NCBI RefSeq assembly: GCF_028502605.1
Contig: NC_079233.1
Span: 1,922,001-1,986,000 of the forward strand
Length of the DNA stretch: 64,000 nucleotides
Source: Trichoderma breve
Taxonomy: Eukaryota; Ascomycota; Sordariomycetes; Hypocreales; Hypocreaceae
Direction: 5' to 3'
Part shown: positions 11,598 through 22,052 of the stretch, one piece after another
Layout: each line of letters starts with the position of its first letter
How positions within the stretch are numbered: position 1 is the first letter of the stretch
The notes under the pieces: generated by a model
What the model was told of the DNA's origin: nothing
The model's input: only the letters and a program-made list of their open reading frames with translations
Databases searched by the model: none
Translations under genes and position numbers: made by a program

Positions 11598-14227
11598 TCA
11601 TGGGTACTCGGCGACGTTGGATATGGAGCCATTCTGTGCTTCCATCAATGGAACCCATTTGCGTGCCAAGGTGGGGCCATCTGGGTTACCATACGGCAAC
11701 ATCTCTTCCTGCCATCCCAGGGCTGTCCACCAGCCCAAATCTCTCGGCTCTGGGCTGCAGAGGCCTGCCCGGATCGCTTCTGCATCGGGAACTCGACCGG
11801 ACAGTACGGCCTCCAAGACCCTACGGCGGCGCGATTCGCGTTCCTCTACGGCAATCTTGATAATGCGATAGCGGGATTCGGTATTTGCCCAACCATTGAC
11901 GTTGCCTGATCCAGAAGATTCTAGTATCATTTTGAGCTGAGTGAACGGTATCTCGACGAGGATACGGGACAGAATCGAAAATGATGCCGGCTGTGCAGCG
12001 CGGGTGGCTTTGGGCGTGTTTGCATCGGCCAAGCTCTTAGCTTCCGAGAAGGATAAGTCGCCAAACTGGATGCCGTTGAGCTTTTGAGGACGGCGTCCCT
12101 TGCCCAGCTGCACAATGGATCCCTCAGCTGATGCCGGGGGTATCCCGTTGTCAAGAGCATCTTTGGCCAAAGGTGGTGGGTTGATTGGTAGCCTGCCATA
12201 TGGCACAAATTCCATGGCCTCGGTGTCGAAGTTAAAGTGCGAGGGGAAATTGTGAACCAAAAAGGTGACAACGGCGTTGAGAAGGACTTGCGATCCGTTG
12301 CCATACTGGTAAATTTCATGAGAGCCCTTATCCCGATATCCATCCAACGCAAATTCCAATACTCGCTCCAATGTCTCCCAGGTTAAGAGGTGGGTGGCCA
12401 CTTCACAGCCGCGTCGGACAACCGGAGTCCAGTCAAGGAGGTGGCCAGCAGCGGCATATGAGATTGCAAAGTCAATTTGTTCATTTACCGATCCGGCAGC
12501 CGTCACGTCGCCGGAGTCCATGCCAACGCGGCGAGGAGGGGCATGAAGCAATGGCAGTCCGTATAGGCGCTGAACTGCCATGTAGAATGAATCCGAACGG
12601 ATCCACTTGCTGCCCGTCTCTAGAAGAAGAGTTTGCGGAGATCTATCGTTGGGGGACGCCTGGAAAGTTTGCTTCTGCAAGAGGTTGAAAAGCTGGGCGC
12701 TGCGAGCAAAGATCAATCGATGGCCAGGGATCCGAACAGGTGCTGCCCTGTCGTCGGTGTATCGAAGTTCCAGAGTACAATCAGACAGCTCAGGAGAACC
12801 AAATTGTTGCTGTAGGTATCCAATAAATCCATCAGCATTGTCGCCCTGGGCCATAGGGGGAGGCAGGCTTGGGTTAGGCATCATCCGAGGGTAGTCTGGC
12901 AGTCCATACATTCTCCCCTGGGGATTTTGACCTTGAGCCTCGTCGGAAGGCCCAACACCGTTATGCATAGCTCCAGGACGATATTGATTATACATGGCCG
13001 TCTCTTCTTGGTGAGCTGAAGACTGGGAGTCGTGAAAGCTATGCGGCGTCGATGGTCCTAGTGTATTACCATACGGATGATATGAATCCATCGGCGCATA
13101 AGCCATCGGTCGGCCATAGCCGTCAAAGTTAGCGACGGCCATCATGTCTGCGCCGTATGGCACCATGGGTGGGAAGCCATTTCCATTGTGAGGCATCATG
13201 GGGTGTGGTCGTCCATCCGGCATTGGCATACCAGGCGGTGGCGCAATACCTCCGGAGTGTGGAGGCGCCGGCGAGGAGCTTTGAGAATCGTGAAAGGCTC
13301 CAAAGTGAATGCTGCCGTTGCTTGCATGGGCTTGATGCATGTGAGGTGGGCCGTTTGGCAAAGGAGGCCTGGGCCCATGGGACAGGTCCCCGTTCGCCAC
13401 AATGCCCATCGAGCGATGAGCTGGTTGGAAAGGCGGCGGCATCTGGTATCGAGTTGGAGATACAGGCGGAGGAGGTTGAGCGGAGACAAGCTTGACCGGG
13501 GGGTATTGAGCTATGGATGAGTATTGTCATTAGCTTCAAAGCTCGGTATATTGACAGTCACGATGGGAGCTTACCTAGCCTCTGCCTTGGCTCATCTTGG
13601 ACAGCGCCCATCCCAGGACCGTGGAACTTGGTCTGCATCTCAGAAGAAGCTTCGTGAGCGATCGGTGCAGGAGTTTCTGCATTTGCTGGCTGTACAGCGT
13701 AGTTTGTCGAGGTCGTATCGTTGCCAGTAGCTCGGTCGACAGGTGCAACGGGCTTGCTGCTAGCAATCACGACTTCTTTGGCTGTATCAGAAGCTATCAT
13801 GTTAACGGTCGGATCAGCAAGGACAGGTTTCTCCGGCAAGGGTAAGCACAAGACAAGATGACAAGGTGCTGGCTCGCCCTCCTCGTCCAAGGAAGAATCA
13901 CTTCATGTAGAACTTACCACCGGCGTTCTTAATAGCAGATTTCAATTCTGGGCTGCCAGCCGAAAGGGATTCGCTAGCATGGGGCGTGTCTGCAATCAGA
14001 GTAGGCGAAGACTGGTTCACTTCGTGGGGTCGCACTTCCAGAGAGCTGTTTCGAGGACTGTCCTCTGGCTTGACGTTGTTGATCACGGGAGCTGCTGCTG
14101 CTGCTGCTGCGGCAGCCTGGCGTTTAACGTACGGCAGAGGAATCGCAGGAATGACGGGCTTGGGCATCTGCTTGCTGGAGACAACAGCAGGCCTGCGAGA
14201 CTTGACAGATCCGTTGGGGGGCGCCAT
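11598..14227 (-). CDS. BTB/POZ-domain protein with long disordered N-terminus
   Basis: Three exons (14227-13918, 13793-13575, 13510-11598) join in frame to give 813 aa. The first ~400 residues are low-complexity: a nine-alanine run near residue 40, then Pro/Gly/Met/His-rich sequence (repeated PPP, PMPDGRPHPMMPHNG). A BTB-like fold starts about residue 418 with LSDCTLELRY, followed by IPGHRLIFARSAQLFNLL and a helical region (HLLDWTPVVRRGCEVATHLL). The remainder contains SILSRILVEIPFTQLKMILE and ends in an Arg-rich helix. BTB domains mediate dimerisation or link substrates to CUL3 ligases; no Kelch, zinc-finger or other partner domain is visible, so the role is unknown. The upstream ATG is the first in frame after a gap without coding signal. 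Confidence 0.85.
14091..14116. repeat. GCT/GCN trinucleotide tract coding for polyalanine
   Basis: A run of GCTGCTGCT units (antisense to the gene) encodes nine alanines in exon 1 of the BTB protein. It is likely to vary in length between strains. Confidence 0.8.
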
Positions 14228-15264
14228 GGTGGTCGATCGAGGGAGCCAAATCTGATGGATCGAACTGGTGCGGCGAGTGGGCTGAGAGCCTTGCTCAAAA
14301 TCCGCAGGTCGGCGAGGGGCAGGGGAGGCCTTGGATTTCCGATCGCCCGCGCGCCAGACCTGGACGTCAAATCTGGAGATGTCGGCAAAGAGGCATCAGT
14401 CCAGTCCTGGTCAATGCCAGAAAACGTCGCCTTGGGCCAGAGGCTGAGGCAGCGCTGGCGGCAGTTGGGAGGTGGGATGCCAGGGAGAAGCAATGGAACA
14501 TAGAAGTCAAGTCAAGCAGCTGAAAGAGGAGTTCGTTCGCTTTGGCAGTGATGACACTAAATCGGGCCTGCGTCTAAGCAATTTTTTCTCCCCGCAGAGG
14601 CTGCACCTCATGCCTGTGCGCCTGCTCTAGCTACTATGGAACCTACCCGACTAATACTGAGACACTCACTACTAAGAAATTGCTCCCTGCCGATGGATGG
14701 CTTTTCGTTGGCGGCTTAATTTCGGGACCAACTTGCAGCACAGGCGACACAAGGGTCTTGCCACTTTGTATGAGGTCAGGTCATATATCGATATGTACTG
14801 AGGCTGGCTGGATGCAAGGGGCGAAGGAGCTGATCTTTCTTCCCGACTATGATCAAAATCATCTACTAATAATGCCTAACGATTAATGGCATCTGCCCTG
14901 CAATGAACTAGGTACCTCTACTAAACAATGCCGTGTAACTTAGTACGGACTAAGGTAAGCAAGTCCTGTTCGCGTTGTTTAGTTTCCGGTACGGGGTCGA
15001 TGATGTGCATCATTCCATCCATGATTGGCATCGATAATATCGAGCCTTGGCAAGAAATGGGACAGATGGTCAGACAACCAGGGCATAAAACAACATACGA
15101 GTAGACAAGCTTCATGAATCGCAATCTGAAATACCAAAACTCAATTATAAATTGTACCCATTTACAACCCAAAACGCCGCTCTTGAAATGTCTGCCTCCA
15201 GGCCGCTGCGGGCTGTTTCGTTGTATACCCTGTATCCTCTGCATATAACCACGCTTAAATGTAA
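14228..15264. other. 1 kb spacer between ubc6 3' end and the BTB gene start
   Basis: This holds the promoter and leader of the BTB gene (14.23-14.7 kb, GC-rich) and probably the 3' UTR of ubc6 (14.9-15.26 kb, AT-rich). No further gene was seen. Confidence 0.5.
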
Positions 15265-16189
15265 TCAAGCCAGAGTTTCGTTACCGCTTACCAGCCTTGC
15301 AATCAGTACGTAGATGAATATCGCCGCACCCGCAACAAGCAGTTTGTTCCGGTAAAGCCAGCCTCGGCCAGCATCCCGCTGTTGTACAACAGCATCTACC
15401 ACGGCCTGGGCCTGGTTACCACTCGAAGCAGCAATGCCTAGCTGAGGTCCGCAGGAAGAGCCATTGTCGCCATCTGCTCGGTTACCGGTGGCCGCATCCA
15501 CCTTGTGTTTCCTCATCCACTCCCAATTCTCAAGATCCACCTCTGGCCACTCTGAGCGGAATTTGGCGCCTCCATCGCCGGCCTTGACGTTGCCCTTAGT
15601 AGCAATATTTCCTCTAGCTTGCGATCCACCGCCAGTCGAGTTCCACCACCGCGATCGTGAAGCGAGAAACTTACGCTCGGCGCTAGAGGCAGAAACTGAA
15701 CCGGTGGTCATCTCATCGCTGGTCATGAACGACAAAAGGCCGATTAGGATGGTCGACACCTCCCATGCTGGATTAAATGATTTCGGATGAAAGTCGGATA
15801 TAGAAAGACAAAGTCTGGTCGATGGCTGGAATCGTCCTGACGGGGTGTGCATGCGGATCGCAGGCGGTGCGAACGGATAGTTCGGAGGGAAGATGAGTGT
15901 TCCCCAGTACTGGCCTCCATGATACGGCGTATCTTCAGGGCCAGTGATTATGTAGTGCCATCTACGCTTTAATGTCAGAATCAGGTGGTGGAAACAGCCA
16001 GAGTTGGGGGGCGACATACTCGAGGATGTTGGACTCGGAAGGATGGGCGGTGATGTATGGAGGAGGATTCTCGGAAATGGACTTGAACTCTCGCGTTAAC
16101 TAGCCATGGCTGTTAGCATCCGCAGTTCGAGAAATGGCCCTTGATGCAGACAGGATACATACCCGCTTGTGCGCCGCTTTGCTAGCCAT
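15265..16189 (-). CDS. ubc6: ER-anchored ubiquitin-conjugating enzyme E2 (Ubc6/UBE2J2 type)
   Basis: This E2 works with the Doa10 ligase in ER-associated degradation on the cytosolic face of the ER and nuclear envelope. Exons 16189-16163, 16099-16020 and 15961-15265 join in frame to 267 aa. The UBC fold begins with MASKAAHKRLTREFKSISEN, continues with WHYIITGPEDTPYHGGQYWG and reaches the active site at RLCLSISDFHPKSFNPAWEV, where the Cys in 'LCLS' is the thioester residue. TGLL-type 'LIGLLSFM' follows. The C-terminal ~25 residues (LLVAGAAIFIYVLIARLVS) form one hydrophobic helix near the end, the tail anchor that separates Ubc6 from soluble E2s. It diverges from sam50 with 502 bp between start codons. 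Confidence 0.95.
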
Positions 16190-16691
16190 GATCTCAACGC
16201 TGGGGGGAGAAATAAAGATCGAATGGCTTAACCAAGGAGAGTGACTGATCGATCGCGTGCGCAAGTCGCTGTCGAAGCAATGCGTCGGCAATTATTAATG
16301 AAAGTCTGAAAAAAGAAGTGGCTTAAGAAATTCGGTATTGAATACAGCGACGCCGGAGAAGGAGGCCTGGGAGTGGTGGGGATTAGATTAAATGTTGAAG
16401 GACGAGGACACGGGCTATTAAGGAAGACGATGATGAAACATAGATTAGGCCGGACGACTGCAGCCCAGTTGGCAACTCGGGGGGTTTCGTCTCTTAGTAG
16501 AGCCAAAGACCGAGACCGAGAGTGCGTCAGGCTCAGCCACGTGGCTGGTGCTTTCAAGGTAGGTTGCGCCACAAGTTCGAGGTTTATTTCGGACAAGGAT
16601 AGCCGGCTAGCTACCAGGAGGGCCAAATCTTCCGACTACAATTGCATGTGTGCTGACCTCGAGCGAGTCAGCAGATCCGAGGCGCTGAACA
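16190..16691. promoter_or_regulatory. Shared divergent promoter region of ubc6 and sam50
   Basis: The start codons of two oppositely oriented genes are 502 bp apart, so both promoters and leaders must fit here. No clear TATA box is visible. Which elements serve which gene cannot be told from sequence. Confidence 0.65.
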
Positions 16692-18440
16692 ATGGCGCCG
16701 ACCTCAGAATCCTCTGGGCGGCCGGTAAGCATTGGCTGCAACACGCTGCTGTTTCTTGCATTTGTAGATGGCAGCTGCTGACCTGTCAAGCCCGCGAATC
16801 ACTTCAATAAGCTACACGAAGATGCCCAGGATGTGCTCCGCGATGCCAGAACGAGGCCCGAGTTTCAGAGTGCCGAGGATGAAGCCAAGGAGCAGAGGAT
16901 AGCTCAATTGGTACCGCCGAACCTTACTTTGAGAGGGATTTCAATTCTCGGCTGACCATGCTTTAAGATGGTGGATCAAATGTCAATGCCCATGACGGTT
17001 AACGAGGTTACCGTCACGGGAGCCAAGAACATTCGACGGGGCTTTCTCGATCCCATACTGAACCCTCTACTGAGCGACAGCAATGACCCCCCTTATACCG
17101 TCGGCGATGTCATGTCAAGACTACAGGTGGCGACAGGAAAGCTTAGCGGACTGCGTAAGAAGGATAGCTCGGACGTTACTTGGAGCGATTGCTAACGAGG
17201 AGGGCCAGAAATCTTGAGAGAGCCTCCGCAGGTCTACCTGTCACAGTCGAGCCAGGTGGATGCATCGACAAGTCCTACCGATGTAGACATTTCAATTGGG
17301 CTTCGTGAACTACCCCGCTTCAAGCTTCAAACTGGCACTGACGTTGGAAATGGCGAGGGGTCGGCATATGGCTCTTTGCTATGGCGCAACATGTTTGGCG
17401 GCGCCGAGATGCTCACCCTGAATGCAAAGGCAGGAACTCGCACTCGTTCCGCGTACAGCGCAAACATAAGTGCGCCCGTGTTAAGCAACCCGGACATGCG
17501 CATTTCTTTGGAAGCTCTGTCTTCTGCCGTCGAGAAGCCGTGGGCATCCCATGAAGAAGTCTTAAAAGGAGGAACGCTCCGCTTTTCATGGCTAAATAGG
17601 CAACGCGATACGCATTCCGTCGAATACTCGGGAGCATGGCGACAGATTACGGGCCTTGCGAGTGATGCCAGTCCCACCGTTAGGCAAGACGCTGGCGATA
17701 CCCTCAAGAGTGCCATCAAGCACATATTCTACAGAGAGAGGCGAGACAACCCTCAGCTGCCGCAGCAGGGATACATGATTCGGACTGGACTGGAGCTGGC
17801 CGGCGTCGGTCCATTGGGCGGCGACGTTGCCTTCTCCAAGAGCGATTTAGAAGTGAATGGCGCCGTCCCAATTTCTCTGCCTGGAGTCAAAGGACGAACG
17901 GGGATCTCCATCGGTGCGGGATTCAGGACGGGAATACTCTACCCCCTGCCGCTCGGATACAACTTTGGCGGTAAGGCGCTGCCTAGTCGCCTGAACGACC
18001 GCTTCCTCCTTGGAGGACCAACGGACATTCGCAGCTTCAAGCTTGGTGGGCTGGGACCGCATGATGGCCGGGATGCTGCTGGCGGAGATGTGTTTGCTGC
18101 TGGCAGCGTCAACATGCTCTTCCCCTTACCCTACAAAGGGCCTGATTCTGGCCTCCGGCTGCAGCTGTTTGCCAACGGAGGCCGCCTGATTGCCCTGAGG
18201 AACAAACTCAAGTCTCGAGACACGTCCGAGGGTCTAGACGGCGAAATGGTCCGGAGTGGCCTCCTGAGTGCTGTTGGAGATTTATTCAACGGGCCTCCAA
18301 GTTTAGCCGCTGGTGTCGGTCTGGTATACGCACATCCGGTGGCGAGGTTTGAACTCAACTTTGGCTTGCCTGTGATTGTTAGAAAGGGGGAGCTGGTCAC
18401 AAAAGGAGTGCAATTAGGGGTAGGCATCAATTTTCTCTGA
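16692..18440 (+). CDS. sam50: Sam50/Tob55 mitochondrial outer-membrane assembly protein
   Basis: Sam50 is the Omp85-family core of the SAM complex, which inserts beta-barrel proteins into the mitochondrial outer membrane. Four exons (16692-16724, 16791-16910, 16968-17154, 17209-18440) with introns of 66, 57 and 54 nt give 523 aa. The acidic N-terminus leads into a single POTRA-like domain (MTVNEVTVTGAKNIRRGFLD, with PPYTVGDVMSRL). From about residue 130 a bacterial-surface-antigen barrel follows: repeated amphipathic strands, NDRFLLGGPTDIRSFKLGGL (the Omp85 loop motif [VI]RG-like 'IRSF'), and VGLVYAHPVARFELNFGLPV. The extreme C-terminus QLGVGINFL fits the beta-signal (polar-x-G-x-x-hydrophobic-x-hydrophobic). 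Exons 1 and 2 were set by phase and branch points, so the first 11 residues are less certain. Confidence 0.93.
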
Positions 18441-20393
18441 TGCAGCATCTGACGACAAAATCAATAGAGCTGGACGCATGTAGTAGGGGGTTAACAAACC
18501 GCTGACGGAGTCGTACATACCATATATCCACTTATCCGCTTTCAGTACCCATTTAGTCACATATTGAACAGGTATCGTGATGTCTCCATTATCAAGCTTG
18601 CTACGAACATGGGATGGATCAAATATCAATTACTACCAAGCACTCGTATGAGCACCGTGTTTCGTACACTCGATACTAGCAACACAGGGCATTCACAGGT
18701 TTACAAAATGATGCCTGGGCCGTTGTTTGCTGACGAGTACAGTAGATCCCGCCATATACGAAAAGAACAGCGAAGTGACAAGTCAGATGTAGGGTAAAGG
18801 GAGAGCTCGAATTCCCTGTTTGCAGATGGCATTTTATTGGTGTTAACGATTAGCACACCGTATGTTTGAGGTCAGTGTCGAATGTGAATCTTAGCAACAG
18901 CAATGTTACAGAGCATTCTTAGTCAGAAAGGGGCTATAAGCACATGCAGTGTGCATGTGAGAATATGGCATCTGATATGGATATCAAATGTGTTGTCCCT
19001 CTATGGTTCAAACTTTTACGCCGCAGTGACTTTGCGTGGCCTCAATTCAATAACATGGCTGGAAGCCTGGAACAACATTGTACAGCTACGTTGATGCTAT
19101 CAGGTATCAGAACTGATTACCGAAGAATGAACCACTCAATGCCGTCCATATCAAACAAAAACAGACCCATTCTAAATGATACATGAATGCCCGCGCGGCA
19201 GCTGTGTTAGGCTCTAATACTGCACTTGTACCTGTAATAGCGTTCTACCCACCATTTCTGGTGGAAACGTGGCGGACATGGAGCGTGTTGGCGGAGTATC
19301 AAGTAGCATTGACCAATATTGGATTTTGAGATTGAGAATGCGGAGCGGAATGGGGGCTTGCGGACATGGGCTGCCTGTTTTGTGAGCTGAGGACATGGTT
19401 GCCGTGTCAGTTTTGTATGGGGGACGCGAAAAAGGGGGGGGCAGCGAGCGAGGCGAAGTGATTGATGCGGGCTGCCGAATGCATGTACGAGGCTCGCTTT
19501 TACTTGATACTGGTGCTGTAAAGTTTACCTATCTTGCGGTCTGACTGCGTCTATGTACAGGACCTATGTATTGACTCCTATTACAGGATATGAGGACGTT
19601 GAATTGAGTTTTACATGTAGGTGAATGGTTGACGGTCGAGCTAATGTCTTTTGGGACACACAATCATGCAAATAAACTACTAGGTACTATACCTGCCTGT
19701 AAACACATCAGAGTCTATGTACCTACTGTTTTGAAACGGAGAATTAGTAGCCGGAAGACGGCAACTGACGGTGCAAGGAGCTTGGAGTCCCGTATCCTAA
19801 TTCTAAGTGGAAGATACGAACATAGGCGATGAGATCTTCGGCCAGGGTCAGACAGATGCCGATGCCCTTGAAGGCCGCAGAATCGATGGGACTCTTGGAC
19901 GTAATCCCGAGGTCATACTCACACTATTCACCATACGACTACGTCTACGAGAAGAAAAGTCTTCTATCAAGATCTACTGCGATTAATAATGATGCAAATG
20001 TCAACATCATCGTCTCGAGTGATATCACCAGTCTGTCGGGGTCCGACCCGGGCCCGTCACTTCGATCCGCCACCCGGCCACTACATTGTAAACAACAGTT
20101 AGTGGCTACCTAGAGCACCGAATAGGCAGACAGAAAACGGCAAAGAAGAAGAAGAAGGTCATGAAAGCGGAGTAGCGCCAATATCGGCAAAAGATGCTTA
20201 GGATGGTCCCAAGCTAAGGGGGAGTGGTGCGGAGAAGCGATATGAGTTTGAAAGTTCGGAGTACCAGGTGCGGAATATGCACGGAATATTACAGCTGGAG
20301 GTGTGAGTATATACCTCCTGGTAAGAGTAAGAATCGAGAGTATGGCAGCTCACCGGGCGCCAAATCTTAATCCCATCGAGTGGTGGCAAATAG

Positions 20394-20462
20394 GCGCCCT
20401 CAGCACCACCTGAGGTATCGGTTATGGCTTTGCGCCCTCAACAGCAGGCATCGGTTATAGCC
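20394..20462. repeat. Two imperfect ~35-bp tandem copies
   Basis: Copy 1 (20394-20428) and copy 2 (20432-20462) share GCGCCCTCA at the start and ATCGGTTAT near the end, with a few substitutions and a short length difference. Confidence 0.65.
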
Positions 20463-21240
20463 TCCCGCCCTTTTTATTAGAACGGAGGGCTTGGCGATGA
20501 TTATGCTTGAAACTAGGTGGTAATGTAGCACCAGCCCTACTGTCGCATGTACCATTCATTATACGACCATTATACGCATCAGAACCTTGAGATCCTTCCT
20601 GACGGGATCCACGCCCGCAAACCCTTGGCGGGGTGTCGGGTTGTTGCAAGACTCCGACAGCGTGTTGCGCTGAGTGACTTTGAGAGACTTTTGCCCACTC
20701 GGGGGGTCGTGGGGCTAGCTGGTCTTCGGCCGAATCAATCCGTCCGGGTGTAATTGGAATCTCGAGGGAATACGCGTATAGAAGCTCGACTTGTCTTTCT
20801 ACTGCGATACGAATGCGGCAGCCCGTATTCAGACAGCAAACTCGCAGCACGCACTCATCGGTATACCGTAGGTGTGCGATGTGCGCTGCAAAAGAGGCCA
20901 CATGGATCTGCAGCTTCGATGGAGCGCATAGACGCTGGGCTGCAGGGCATCAGACGCAAAAGCCAGGGTTCGCCTCGCGTCTGTGGAAAAGGTTGTCGTT
21001 GCGTCTGATGTGTGCACGCGCGATCGTTGATCGTAGTCGCCCGGATGCAACCCTCGCCGCAGGAAGTCGAGTCCAGCTAAAGTTGGAACCTTGCACGTGT
21101 GCTTGTATCAATGCCTGGCAACAGAGTCTAACTCGTAGACGGCATATGTGTGTGCTCAGGAGAAGAAATAAGAGGTCAGCAAACTCCACACGAAATTTTC
21201 CTGTGCGATACGCGTATAAGAGCCAGGCTCTAACCAGGTC

Positions 21241-21489
21241 CGGAGTACTCCGTGGCGCCGTGGCTCGTAAAAGGGCTGTCGCTTATTTTCGTCCACTGAG
21301 CCATCTCAGATACGCCGTGGCAAGGCCTCTGTGGAGGGACGGATCGCCTAGCCCATGGCGGGCTTCCAGTGGACTTCCAGGAAGAGGGTGCGGCGTAATT
21401 AAGGCCTGGCTCCCCTCCAGCGGGTGGAGTTTTGCGGACGCGCTACTGTACGGAGTAGCCTACACCCGTGCCTGTACCTGTACTCCGTA
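21241..21489. promoter_or_regulatory. Cluster of CGGAGTA/TACTCCG elements upstream of the ABC transporter
   Basis: A perfect 12-bp palindrome CGGAGTACTCCG sits at 21241-21252. Half-sites TACGGAGTAG (21449-21458) and TACTCCGTA (21481-21489) follow, 560-810 bp before the transporter start. CGG-N6-CCG is the spacing bound by some Zn(II)2Cys6 regulators (for example the Ppr1/UaY type). Binding is an inference. Confidence 0.45.
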
Positions 21490-22052
21490 CCTTGTGCCTT
21501 CTGCCACGAACACCCTCGCTGGCGCAAGAATGGGGCCCAGAATGCTGTCCACTGACGGGTCGGGCTGCACCCAGAATGCGAGGCTCGTGACAAGGTGGTA
21601 CCGGTACCCGGCTCACTCCCTAGCCCCCATTGCAAGGCTTTTTGTAGTATATCGTACTATGGATGTTCAGCGGGATCCTGACGACCAACAAAAGGAAGCT
21701 AAAACCTCCCCGTCAGGCCCTTTGCTTCGACTCTGCATCCCTCCCACCTTTTCTCTACCGGTGTCTGGATTGGATCTGGTTCTTTTCTTTCTTTTTAATC
21801 TTGTGCCAGTCAATCTTTTGTAATCGGCCTCTCGTGCAAGAGGTGTTATTAGTCTTGCCGCTTCTTTGGTGGCTTCGTTGTGACGCCTCTTTTTTCTTTC
21901 CCCTTACAGTTTTAAATCGGGACCCGCCCCTACGAGACAAAACCACCAAACAATAGATCGCGAGATCGAGATTTCAGTCCCCGAACACGTGCAGCAGCGG
22001 CTGAGACCGCATCAACGCTTGGACACTGCGTGAACGTCAGAGCACTGCAGCC

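Larger units (their letters stand above)
18441..22052. other. 3.6 kb intergenic region upstream of the ABC transporter
   Basis: 18.45-20.2 kb is AT-rich and without coding signal. 20.4-21.9 kb is GC-richer and includes a small tandem duplication and a cluster of TACTCCGTA-type elements; 21.7-21.9 kb is a pyrimidine-rich probable leader. A 336-codon open frame at 20813-21823 (+) is Arg/Cys-rich, resembles no protein I know and overlaps this promoter, so I do not call it. Confidence 0.5.

Noticed and set aside
16895..16915. tRNA A-box-like TAGCTCAATTGG
   Set aside because: Lies at the end of sam50 exon 2 in frame; no B box or cloverleaf follows.
20813..21823. 336-codon open frame (+) upstream of the ABC transporter
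   Set aside because: Arg/Cys-rich, no recognisable domain, spans the promoter motif cluster and the pyrimidine-rich leader; chance opening in GC-rich sequence is likelier.
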